A DNA stretch of 64,000 nucleotides from Blautia caecimuris (lineage in GTDB: Bacteria > Bacillota > Clostridia > Lachnospirales > Lachnospiraceae): positions 62,001-126,000 of the forward strand of contig NZ_JANJZT010000008.1 in NCBI RefSeq assembly GCF_024622975.1. Reading direction: 5' to 3'. This document shows positions 53,916 through 62,195 of the stretch, one piece after another (position 1 is the first letter of the stretch; the number at the start of each line of letters is the position of its first letter). A model generated the notes under the pieces. It saw nothing but the letters and a program-made list of their open reading frames with translations. It was not told the DNA's origin and searched no databases. The position numbers and the translations under genes are program-made.

Positions 53916-55229
53916 ATGATAAAATGTGATCTTCTGATAAAAAATACAGTTGTAATGACTGATTATGAAACAGTAAAAACAGGAATGGATATCGGCATAA
54001 AAGGGGAGAGGATCCTTTTTGTATCAGAAAAAGGAACAGAGGAGGTTCAGGCGCAGAAGGTGATCCGGGGAGAAGAAAAGCTTTTTATGCCCGGATTTAC
54101 AGACAGTCACATGCACACAGGCCAGCAGCTTTTAAAAGGGCTGGTTCTGGATGCAAAGCCGATTATCTGGACAAGAGTCATGCTTCCTTTTGAAAGTACC
54201 CTGACACCGGAAAAAATGAGACTTTCCGCAAAAACAGCAGCTCTGGAGATGATCCGGTGCGGCACCACCTCCTTTGTGGATGCAGGCAGCTATTATATGT
54301 ACGCGGCGGCAGAGGTTTATGAAAAAAGCGGACTGAGAGGCTGTCTTTCCGTTTCCACAATGGATGAAGCCGGTCTTCCGGAAAGCATTTCCATGAATGC
54401 CCGGCAGGCGGTAAAGGAGACAGACCGGCTTTATGATACCTGGAACGGAAAAGGAAACCTGAAGGTTTATTATGCGCTCCGGGCTTTAAACTCCTGCTCG
54501 GATGAGCTGGTGGAGCTGGCTGCTTCTCATGCCGGGGAAAGAAACGCAATGCTTCAGGCTCATATGAACGAATATCAGGGAGAGGTAGACGGGATCATAA
54601 AAAGAGAAGGAATCCGTCCCTATGAATACCTTGAAAAAAAGGGTGTGCTCTCAGAAAGATTTCTGGGCGCTCACAGTCTGATTCTTTCGGAAGAAGAAAA
54701 GGAGCTTATCAGAGAAAAAAAGGTAAAAATCTGTCACTGTCCGTTCAGTAACTGCGGAAAAGCAGTTCCGGATACGCCTGATCTGGTAAACCGGGGAATC
54801 ATACCGGGATTTGGAAGTGACGGAGCAGCCCACGGAGGTTTAAGCCTGTGGAATGAAATGAGGATCTTCCGTTCTCTTATGAATATTTACCATGGTGTTC
54901 CCAAACATAACCCAAAAGTTATGCCTGCAGAGCTGCTTTTCCGAATGATGTTCGAGGGCGGGGCAGCCGCTGTAGATGAGATGGGACAGTGCGGAAGAAT
55001 CGAGGAAGGCTGTAAGGCTGACATGATCGGCATCTGTCTGGAGACAGCGCGGCTGATCCCCAGTGGAAATCTTATTCACACTATGTTTGAGTGCGGAGAG
55101 GCAGGGGATGTCAGTGAGATGATCGTAGGAGGAAAAATTCTTATGGAAAACAGAGAGATAAAAACTCTGGATGAGGAAAAAATCCTGTTTGAGGCAAATC
55201 AGTATATGAAAAAGGCAGGTGTTCTGTAA
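53916..55229 (+). CDS. Amidohydrolase (AtzA/TrzA/MtaD-like deaminase)
   Basis: 437 residues from the ATG at 53916, nine bases after AAGGAG; an ATG at 53910 is only three bases from it. Metal and active-site residues: HMH in TDSHMHTGQQ, QAHMNEYQGE, GAHSLILSEEE and GSDGAAHGG. This is the ATZ/TRZ-type branch that deaminates or dechlorinates purine-, pyrimidine- or triazine-like rings, or opens amides. It stands in one operon with DUF3100, a small membrane protein and a TauE exporter, and the stop overlaps the TauE start. Confidence 0.85.
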   Translation: MIKCDLLIKNTVVMTDYETVKTGMDIGIKGERILFVSEKGTEEVQAQKVIRGEEKLFMPGFTDSHMHTGQQLLKGLVLDAKPIIWTRVMLPFESTLTPEKMRLSAKTAALEMIRCGTTSFVDAGSYYMYAAAEVYEKSGLRGCLSVSTMDEAGLPESISMNARQAVKETDRLYDTWNGKGNLKVYYALRALNSCSDELVELAASHAGERNAMLQAHMNEYQGEVDGIIKREGIRPYEYLEKKGVLSERFLGAHSLILSEEEKELIREKKVKICHCPFSNCGKAVPDTPDLVNRGIIPGFGSDGAAHGGLSLWNEMRIFRSLMNIYHGVPKHNPKVMPAELLFRMMFEGGAAAVDEMGQCGRIEEGCKADMIGICLETARLIPSGNLIHTMFECGEAGDVSEMIVGGKILMENREIKTLDEEKILFEANQYMKKAGVL

Positions 55230-55990
55230 TGGGTATCTGGCTGATGACAGCGGCTGCCAATCTTGTGGTAGGCGCGTTGGTAGGCCTCTGCGGCGTGGCT
55301 GGCTTTCTGCTTCCCATGTTTTATACTGCAGGTCTGGGAATGAGCGTTACAGAGGGGCTGGCGCTGAGCTTTGCAGCTTTTATTATATCCGGCGCATTGG
55401 GCTCCTGGAATTATAAAAAGGCAGGAAACCTTGATGTAAAATTCGGGCTGAAGCTCAGTATCGGAAGTCTGATCGGAGCCATACTGGGAGTAAAGCTGAA
55501 TCTGATCATTCCCGAGGAACAGGTAAAAGTGATTCTTTATCTGGTGGTGCTTCTTTCCGGAATCTCCATTCTTGTAAGAAAGGATGGAAAGCCTGAGGAT
55601 AAAAAGAAAAAAGGCTTTTCCATTGAAAGAAATCTGCCTGTAACCTTACTTCTCGGGGCAGTGACCGGAGCCATCTGCTCTATGTCGGGGGCAGGAGGCC
55701 CGGTGCTTGTGATGCCGCTTCTGGTGGTTATGGGAATTTCAGTACGGACCGCAGTGGGAGTGGCGCTTTTTAACTCTGTCTTTATCGGTATTCCGGCAGT
55801 GACAGGATATCTTGCCCAGTGTGATATCAAAAAGCTTCTTCCGGTTCTGCTGATCGCTCTTCTTACTCATGGAGTCGGTGTATATTTTGGGAGCAAAAAT
55901 GCATCCAGGATCAATCAGAAGCTTCTGAAAACAGGAATTGCAGTTTTTTCTGTGGGAATTGCAGTGTGTAAGCTGACAGGGATTTTTTAA
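55229..55990 (+). CDS. TauE/SafE-family sulfite exporter-like permease
   Basis: 253 residues, about eight membrane segments. Typical repeats of the family are seen at GALVGLCGVAGFLLPMF and GAVTGAICSMSGAGGPVLVMP. Members export sulfite, sulfoacetate or other organic anions. It is the last gene of the operon with the amidohydrolase, so it may export or import a product of that pathway. Confidence 0.85.
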   Translation: MGIWLMTAAANLVVGALVGLCGVAGFLLPMFYTAGLGMSVTEGLALSFAAFIISGALGSWNYKKAGNLDVKFGLKLSIGSLIGAILGVKLNLIIPEEQVKVILYLVVLLSGISILVRKDGKPEDKKKKGFSIERNLPVTLLLGAVTGAICSMSGAGGPVLVMPLLVVMGISVRTAVGVALFNSVFIGIPAVTGYLAQCDIKKLLPVLLIALLTHGVGVYFGSKNASRINQKLLKTGIAVFSVGIAVCKLTGIF

Positions 55991-56197
55991 ATGACGGAAA
56001 GGCGCAGAGGGCTGTGAAAATAAACACGCCGGAGGAAGCCATTGAGCAGATCAGGGAAAAACTATACGCTCCGCTTTATCGGCAATGCGCCTGAGCATCA
56101 AAGAGCAGCAGTCCGAAGGGTTCTTCTGGTGGGAATCGGCTATGATAAAGAAACAAAAAAGCACCGCTGCAAGATAGAAGAAATAAAATTACAATAA
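55991..56197 (+). pseudogene. Remnant of a PD-(D/E)XK nuclease/AAA-ATPase C-terminus
   Basis: One frame reads NDGKAQRAVKINTPEEAIEQ and IREKLY; a second frame then reads TLRFIGNAPEHQRAAVRRVL and LVGIGYDKETKKHRCKIEEI to TAA at 56195-56197. Together they match the C-terminal end of the PD-(D/E)XK nuclease domain proteins (AAA-ATPase-like) that are very common in gut Clostridia. The two parts are in different frames and the rest of the gene is missing, so this is a decayed fragment left behind the TauE gene. Confidence 0.65.
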
Positions 56198-56219
56198 AAG
56201 AAAACAACAACGGTTATGG

Positions 56220-56256
56220 AGGATATATTCCCGGGCGAAGAGGGTATATCCTTTTT
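56220..56256 (+). terminator. Intrinsic terminator before the cobalamin operon
   Basis: AGGATATA(TT)CCC and GGGTATATCCT form an 11-base stem followed by TTTTT. Ends transcription from the TauE operon. Confidence 0.8.
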
Positions 56257-56330
56257 GCTTGTGGGCTGCGATTCCCTTTATGTACTGTCATTATCAGCAG
56301 TAATATATTCCCGGAAAGCTGTCAGAAAAA

Positions 56331-56359
56331 TTGACTTTTTACACGCAAAATTATATAAT
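56331..56359 (+). promoter_or_regulatory. Promoter of the cobalamin operon
   Basis: TTGACT, 17 bases, TATAAT. The expected start is about 20 bases before the cbiD ATG, leaving no space for a leader riboswitch. Confidence 0.88.
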
Positions 56360-56385
56360 GAAAAGCGTTGATAAGGAGGAAATTT

Positions 56386-57558
56386 ATGGTTCATAAAACC
56401 GGTCTGGAAGATTATTATATCACAAAAAATAATAAAAAACTTCGCTTTGGTTATACTACGGGTTCCTGTGCGGCAGCAGCTGCAAAAGGCGCTGCAGAAA
56501 TCCTTCTTGGAGGAAAAATGATCCGTGAGATCAGTCTCATGACGCCAAAGGGAATTCTTCTGAATCTGGAACTTCTTGACATTCAGAAAGAAGAAAACGC
56601 AGTGACCTGTGCTGTTCAAAAGGATGCCGGAGACGATCCGGATACTACAAACGGGATTCTGGTGTATGCTACGGTGGAAAAGCTGGACGGCGAAGCCATT
56701 GAGCCCCGGATTGTCATTGACGGAGGCGCCGGTGTAGGAAGGGTGACAAAGCCGGGACTGAAACAGGCAGTAGGCGAGGCTGCTATCAATCCGGTTCCAA
56801 AAGCCATGATCCTCAGATCTGCGGAGGAGGCCGCAGACAGATTTGATTATGAAGGCAGACTGAAAATTACCATTTCTGTGCCTGAAGGAGAAAAAATTGC
56901 CGGAAAAACCTTTAATCCCAGACTTGGGATTGTGGGAGGTATTTCTATTCTGGGAACCACAGGAATTGTGGAGCCTATGAGTGAAAAGGCGCTGATCGAC
57001 AGCATCCGAATAGAAATGAGCCAGCATGCGGCAATGGGCGAAGAGTATATTCTGGCAACTCCGGGAAACTACGGCGCGGATTTTTTAAGGGAGCATATGA
57101 CGCTTCCTTTTGAAAAAAATATCAAATGTAGCAATTATGTGGGAGAAACCATTGATATGGCTGTGGATATAGGAGTGAAGGGCATTCTTTTTATTTCCCA
57201 TATCGGCAAGTTTGTAAAGGTTGCAGCAGGGATCATGAATACTCATTCTCACAGTGCGGACGGGAGAATGGAGGTTCTTTCAGCAGGGGCCATCCGTGCG
57301 GGGGCTGACCTTGGCTGTGCAAAGGAGATTCTCAACTGCAATACCACAGACGAGGCGCTTGCTGTTCTGGACAGACATGGGATTCTGAAGGAAACCATGA
57401 AAGAGATCACGGACCGGATCCAGTTTTATCTGGACCACCGTTCCTATGACCAGATCCTTCTGGGAGCTGTGATTTTTTCCAGTGAATACGGATATCTGGG
57501 ACAGACAGAACATGCGGCAGAATTAATTAAAAAAATATCCAAAGGAGAAAACAGATGA
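56386..57558 (+). CDS. cbiD: Cobalt-precorrin-5B (C1)-methyltransferase CbiD
   Basis: 390 residues from the ATG at 56386 after AAGGAGGA. RFGYTTGSCAAAAAKGA at the start and GVGRVTKPGLKQAVGEAAINP identify CbiD, which acts only in the anaerobic B12 path. First gene of a tightly spaced cobalamin operon; its stop overlaps the cobM start by ATGA. Confidence 0.95.
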   Translation: MVHKTGLEDYYITKNNKKLRFGYTTGSCAAAAAKGAAEILLGGKMIREISLMTPKGILLNLELLDIQKEENAVTCAVQKDAGDDPDTTNGILVYATVEKLDGEAIEPRIVIDGGAGVGRVTKPGLKQAVGEAAINPVPKAMILRSAEEAADRFDYEGRLKITISVPEGEKIAGKTFNPRLGIVGGISILGTTGIVEPMSEKALIDSIRIEMSQHAAMGEEYILATPGNYGADFLREHMTLPFEKNIKCSNYVGETIDMAVDIGVKGILFISHIGKFVKVAAGIMNTHSHSADGRMEVLSAGAIRAGADLGCAKEILNCNTTDEALAVLDRHGILKETMKEITDRIQFYLDHRSYDQILLGAVIFSSEYGYLGQTEHAAELIKKISKGENR

Positions 57559-58313
57559 TACATTTTGTTGGAGCAGGCCCGGGAGCGCCGGACCTTATTA
57601 CAGTGAGAGGAAAACAGTATCTGGAGGAGGCTGACGTGATCATTTACGCAGGTTCTCTGGTAAATCCCCAGCTTCTGGAATACAGTAAGGATGTGTGCAC
57701 CATCTACAACAGCGCAAAGATGACGCTGGAAGAAGTGATTTCTGTTATGGAAAAGGCGGAAAAAGAAGGTAAGACAACGGTTCGTCTCCACACAGGCGAT
57801 CCCTGCATTTACGGAGCGATCCGGGAGCAGATGGATATTCTGGATGAAAAAGGAATTGCCTATGATTCCTGCCCGGGCGTCAGCTCTTTCTGCGGCGCGG
57901 CAAGCGCATTGAATCTGGAATACACACTTCCCGAGATTTCTCAGAGCGTGATCATTACAAGGATGGAAGGAAGAACTCCGGTTCCGTCCAAAGAAAGCAT
58001 TCAGTCCTTTGCGGCTCATCAGGCGTCCATGGTGATCTTTTTAAGCACCGGAATGCTGGAAGAGCTGTCAAGAAGACTGATCGAGGGCGGTTATCGGGAA
58101 GATACTCCGGCTGCCATTGTCTATAAGGCAACCTGGCCGGACGAAAAGAAATTTATCTGTACCGTGGGAACTCTGGCAAAAACAGCAGCAGATAACAATA
58201 TTACAAAAACAGCTCTGATGATCATTGGAGACGCGGTAAACGCAGCGGATTATGACCGCTCCAAATTATACGATCCTTCATTTACCACAGAATTCAGAAA
58301 AGCCACAAAATAA
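57555..58313 (+). CDS. cobM: Precorrin-4/cobalt-precorrin-4 C11-methyltransferase CobM/CbiF
   Basis: 252 residues. HFVGAGPGAPDLITVRG at the start, RLHTGDPCIYGAIREQMDIL and CPGVSSFCGAASALNLEYTLPE in the middle are the SAM-binding and substrate motifs of the precorrin methylase family of the CbiF type. Adds the C11 methyl group in corrin ring formation. Confidence 0.95.
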   Translation: MIHFVGAGPGAPDLITVRGKQYLEEADVIIYAGSLVNPQLLEYSKDVCTIYNSAKMTLEEVISVMEKAEKEGKTTVRLHTGDPCIYGAIREQMDILDEKGIAYDSCPGVSSFCGAASALNLEYTLPEISQSVIITRMEGRTPVPSKESIQSFAAHQASMVIFLSTGMLEELSRRLIEGGYREDTPAAIVYKATWPDEKKFICTVGTLAKTAADNNITKTALMIIGDAVNAADYDRSKLYDPSFTTEFRKATK

Positions 58314-58326
58314 AACGGAGAAAAAC

Positions 58327-59484
58327 ATGAAGCTTTCCATAATCTGCTTCAGTCTTACCGGACTGGAAACAGCCAGCCGGCTGAAAACAGAATTTGAGAA
58401 ACAGGGACACAGGGTTTTGCTTGCGTCAAAAAGTAAATATTTAAAGGATTCCATTCAGGAATCTGTATTAAAATGGACGGAAAGCCGTTTTTCTGCCGAT
58501 GACGGGATCTTATTTGTGGGAGCCTGCGGCATTGCAGTGAGAAGCATTGCGCCGTATGTGGCGTCAAAAAAATCAGATCCGGCAGTGCTTGTGATCGATG
58601 AGTGCGGAAAATTTGTGATTTCTCTTTTATCCGGACATCTTGGAGGAGCAAATGAGCTTGCTCTAACAGCGTCAGAGATTCTCAACGCCCAGGCGGTGGT
58701 AACAACTGCAACCGACCTTCATGAACGTTTTGCAGTGGATATTTTTGCAAAAAAGAACGGCTGTGATATTATGAACATGACAGCTGCAAAGGAGGTATCT
58801 GCTGCGGTTCTGGCAGGAGAAAAGGTTGGTTTTTACAGCGAATTTCCCTGGACGGGAAAACTGCCTCAGGGATTAATCCTCTGTGACAGGAAAGGCGTTC
58901 CTGTGAGCCTGGATGAGAAAAACAGAACAGGCAAATCACCTGGAGAGGTTACAAAAAAGCAAGAAACGGGGAAGGCGGCAGAAGAAGCGTCAGCAGAGGA
59001 AAGCGCCGGAGAACAGGCAGTAAAGCTTGGCATTGCAGTTGCAATCCACAAATCCTGCGCTCCCTTTTTGTCCACGGTCCAGGTGATCCCAAAGACTGTC
59101 ACCCTGGGCATGGGATGCCGTAAAAACAAGGAGCCGGAAGGAATTGAAAAAGCGGCGGACAGCTGTCTGGAACAGGAAGATATTTTTCCCCAGGCAGTGG
59201 AGCAGCTTGCAAGCATTTCCATAAAAAAACACGAGCCGGGACTTCTGGCTCTGGCAGAAAAGAAAAAGCTCCCTTTTCTTACCTTTGAGGGAGAAGAGCT
59301 TATGAAGGTACAGGGAGATTTTACTCCCTCAGCCTTTGTAAAATCTGTAACAGGCGCAGACAATGTCTGTGAAAGAAGCGCTGTGCTGGGCGCGGCAAAG
59401 GGGAAACTGATAAAAAGAAAATCCGGAGGGGACGGTGTTACCACTGCTTTGGCGCTCCGGGAATGGGAGGTACATTTTGAATAA
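58327..59484 (+). CDS. cbiG: Cobalt-precorrin-5A hydrolase CbiG
   Basis: 385 residues from the ATG at 58327, after CGGAGAAA. The N-terminal and central domains show SADDGILFVGACGIAVRSIAPY and LLSGHLGGANELA; the C-terminal domain shows TLGMGCRKNKEPEGIE. It opens the delta-lactone and releases acetaldehyde. Between them (residues about 200-235) is a Glu/Lys/Ala-rich low-complexity insert, KSPGEVTKKQETGKAAEEAS, longer than usual and probably a flexible linker. Confidence 0.92.
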   Translation: MKLSIICFSLTGLETASRLKTEFEKQGHRVLLASKSKYLKDSIQESVLKWTESRFSADDGILFVGACGIAVRSIAPYVASKKSDPAVLVIDECGKFVISLLSGHLGGANELALTASEILNAQAVVTTATDLHERFAVDIFAKKNGCDIMNMTAAKEVSAAVLAGEKVGFYSEFPWTGKLPQGLILCDRKGVPVSLDEKNRTGKSPGEVTKKQETGKAAEEASAEESAGEQAVKLGIAVAIHKSCAPFLSTVQVIPKTVTLGMGCRKNKEPEGIEKAADSCLEQEDIFPQAVEQLASISIKKHEPGLLALAEKKKLPFLTFEGEELMKVQGDFTPSAFVKSVTGADNVCERSAVLGAAKGKLIKRKSGGDGVTTALALREWEVHFE

Positions 59485-60208
59485 AATTTATGTAGTTGGA
59501 ATCGGGCCGGGAGGCTGCGACCAGATGACAGGAATTGCCATGGAAGCGTTAAAGGCCAGCGATGCCATTATCGGATATACCGTTTATGTGGATCTTGTAA
59601 AGGATACTTTTCCGGATAAAGAGTTTCTTACCACTCCCATGAAAAAAGAAGTGGACCGCTGTGTTCTTGCCTTTGAGGAGGCTGTGAAGGGCAAAGTGGT
59701 TTCCATGATCTGCAGCGGAGACGCAGGGGTTTACGGAATGGCAGGCCTTATGTACGAGGTTGGAGTAAAATATCCTCAGGTAGAGCTTGAAATTATTCCT
59801 GGAGTAACGGCTGCCCTTGGCGGAGCCGCAGTCCTTGGCGCGCCGCTGATCCATGATTTCTGTCTGATCAGCTTAAGCGATCTTCTGACGCCATGGGAAA
59901 AAATCGAGGCTCGTCTTCTGGGAGCCTCCCAGGCAGATTTTGTAATCTGTCTCTATAATCCTTCCAGCAGAAAACGTCACGATTATCTTCAGAAGGCCTG
60001 CGATCTGATGATGCAGTACAAATCACCGGAAACCGTGTGCGGTACTGTTTCCATGATTGGAAGAGAGGGCGAGGAATACCATCTTATGACCCTGAAAGAG
60101 CTTCGTGATACAAAGGTAGATATGTTTACCACCGTGTTTGTGGGAAATTCCCAGACAAAAGTGATCAATGGAAAAATGGTGACTCCAAGAGGATATCGGA
60201 ATGTATAA
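59477..60208 (+). CDS. cobJ: Precorrin-3B C17-methyltransferase CobJ/CbiH
   Basis: 243 residues from a TTG at 59477, six bases after GGGAGG and overlapping the end of cbiG; the ATG at 59435 lies too far upstream and adds foreign sequence. YVVGIGPGGCDQMTGIAMEA, SGDAGVYGMAGLMYEV and NPSSRKRHDYL are CbiH marks. It contracts the ring while methylating C17. Confidence 0.94.
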   Translation: MNKIYVVGIGPGGCDQMTGIAMEALKASDAIIGYTVYVDLVKDTFPDKEFLTTPMKKEVDRCVLAFEEAVKGKVVSMICSGDAGVYGMAGLMYEVGVKYPQVELEIIPGVTAALGGAAVLGAPLIHDFCLISLSDLLTPWEKIEARLLGASQADFVICLYNPSSRKRHDYLQKACDLMMQYKSPETVCGTVSMIGREGEEYHLMTLKELRDTKVDMFTTVFVGNSQTKVINGKMVTPRGYRNV

Positions 60209-62180
60209 AGTCATTGTGTTTGCCGGTACGACAGAGGGCTATGGACTCTGCCGCTTCCTTGGGGAAAACCAGATCCCGGTTCTTGGTTGTGTTGCCACAG
60301 AATACGGAGCAAAATCTCTTCAGGAGGGAGAGTTTCTTCATGTGCGTGCCGGACGTCTTACCCGGCCTGAGATGGAGGAGCTTTTAAAAAGGGAAAGGCC
60401 TCAGCTTGTACTGGATGCCACTCATCCCTATGCGGCGGAGGTGACGGAGAATATCCGTACAGCCTGCAGCAATACAGAGATTTCCTGTATACGGGTGCTG
60501 AGAAACGACAGTGAGCATCAGCAGGCAGTTTACGTAGAAAGCACAGAGGCTGCTGTCCGGTATCTGAAAGAAACAGAGGGGAAAGTTCTTCTTACCACAG
60601 GAAGTAAGGAACTGAAAGCATTTACAGAAATTCCGGACTACCAGAAACGGATTTTTGCAAGAGTGCTGTCCCTTCCTTCAGTTATAGAAGCCTGCAGGGA
60701 GCTGGGCTTTGAGGGGAAAAATCTCATTGCCATGCAGGGTCCCTTTTCTGAGGAAATGAACCGTGCAATGCTGAGACAGTATGACTGTCGTTATCTTGTC
60801 ACAAAGGATTCCGGTAAAGCAGGAGGATTTCCGGAAAAAATCCAGGCAGCCATTTCCTGCGGAGCAGTTCCTGTGATCATAGGAAGACCCTCCGGCGATA
60901 CAGGAATTTCTCCCGGAGCGTGCAGACGTATGCTGGCAGAAAAATTTGGTTTTACATACAAGCCCCACGTTACCCTTCTGGGAATTGGCATGGGAAGCCG
61001 GGAAACCCTTACCATTCAGGGAAAAGAGGCTGTGGAAAAAGCAGATCTTATTATCGGGGCAAGAAGAATGGCAGATGCCGTGCGCCTTTCTCATCAGGAT
61101 GTTTTTTATGAGTACAGAAGCAGTGAGATTGCACAGTACATTGCAGAACATCCGGAATATGAGAGGATTGTTATTGCTCTTTCCGGCGACGTGGGATTTT
61201 ACAGTGGAGCAAAAAAGCTTCTTGACCTTCTGGGAACAGACACAGAGGTGATTTGCGGGATTTCCTCAGTTGTGTATTTTATGGCAAAAATCAGTCTTTC
61301 CTGGGAGGATGCAAAGATTGTCAGCGCCCACGGAAAGACCTGCAATCTTGTGTCCCTGATCCGGAATCACAAAAAGGTGTTTGCCATTTTGGGAACCGCT
61401 GACGGAACAGCCAGGCTTGCCCGTAAGCTGACTTCCTACGGAATGGGAGATGTACTTCTCTATGTGGGGGAAAATCTTTCCTATAAAAACGAAAAGATTT
61501 TTGTAAAAAAAGCCTGTGAGCTGACAGAGTATCAGGGAGATGCTCTGAGCGTAGTGTGCGCATATAATGACCAGGCGGAACCTTTGCTTTCCACCCACGG
61601 GCTTGCGGATGAGACTTTTATCAGAGGAAAGGCTCCCATGACAAAAGCGGAGATCCGCATGGTCTCTCTTGGAAAACTGAAGCTGAAAAAAGATTCTGTC
61701 TGCTATGACGTAGGGGCAGGAACAGGCTCGGTTTCCGTGGAAATGGCGCTGAGAGCTTATGAGGGAAGGGTTTATGCTGTGGAGAAAAAAGAGGATGCTC
61801 TTGGGCTTCTTCAGGAAAACAGACAAAAGTTTGCTCTTGATCATATGGAGATCGTTGCAGGAACCGCGCCGGAGGCGCTGGAAGAGCTTCCTGCTCCTAC
61901 TCATGCGTTTATCGGCGGTTCTTCGGGAAACCTGAAGGAAATTGTAAGGCTTCTTCTGAAAAAAAATCCGCAGGTTCGCATGGTGATCAACTGTATTACG
62001 TTGGAAACTGTAGGCGAAGCAATGGAATGCATCCGCGAACTGGAAGGGAAGGATGCTTCTGTTTCTTGGGAAACAGAGGTTGTCCAGCTGGCAGTTTCCC
62101 GGTCAAAATCAGTGGGACGCTATCACATGATGATGGGAGAAAATCCGATTTATGTGATCACCATTCATGCTCATAAATAA
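60201..62180 (+). CDS. cbiJET: Three-part fusion CobK/CbiJ - CbiE - CbiT
   Basis: 659 residues. Residues 1-250 are a precorrin-6A reductase (VIVFAGTTEGYGLCRFLGEN, LDATHPYAAEVTENI, VTKDSGKAGGFPEKI). Residues about 255-455 are the C5-methyltransferase CbiE (VTLLGIGMGSRETLTIQG, ALSGDVGFYSGAKKLL). Residues about 470-659 are CbiT, the C15-methyltransferase/decarboxylase (MTKAEIRMVSLGKLKL, VCYDVGAGTGSVSVEMAL). Three successive steps, cobalt-precorrin-6A to -8, are thus joined in one chain. Overlaps cobJ by eight bases. Confidence 0.94.
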   Translation: MYKVIVFAGTTEGYGLCRFLGENQIPVLGCVATEYGAKSLQEGEFLHVRAGRLTRPEMEELLKRERPQLVLDATHPYAAEVTENIRTACSNTEISCIRVLRNDSEHQQAVYVESTEAAVRYLKETEGKVLLTTGSKELKAFTEIPDYQKRIFARVLSLPSVIEACRELGFEGKNLIAMQGPFSEEMNRAMLRQYDCRYLVTKDSGKAGGFPEKIQAAISCGAVPVIIGRPSGDTGISPGACRRMLAEKFGFTYKPHVTLLGIGMGSRETLTIQGKEAVEKADLIIGARRMADAVRLSHQDVFYEYRSSEIAQYIAEHPEYERIVIALSGDVGFYSGAKKLLDLLGTDTEVICGISSVVYFMAKISLSWEDAKIVSAHGKTCNLVSLIRNHKKVFAILGTADGTARLARKLTSYGMGDVLLYVGENLSYKNEKIFVKKACELTEYQGDALSVVCAYNDQAEPLLSTHGLADETFIRGKAPMTKAEIRMVSLGKLKLKKDSVCYDVGAGTGSVSVEMALRAYEGRVYAVEKKEDALGLLQENRQKFALDHMEIVAGTAPEALEELPAPTHAFIGGSSGNLKEIVRLLLKKNPQVRMVINCITLETVGEAMECIRELEGKDASVSWETEVVQLAVSRSKSVGRYHMMMGENPIYVITIHAHK

Positions 62181-62195
62181 AAGGAGGCGCGATCC

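Noticed and set aside
56198-56385. Cobalamin riboswitch before cbiD
   Set aside because: No B12-box-like block, and the promoter is too near the start codon.
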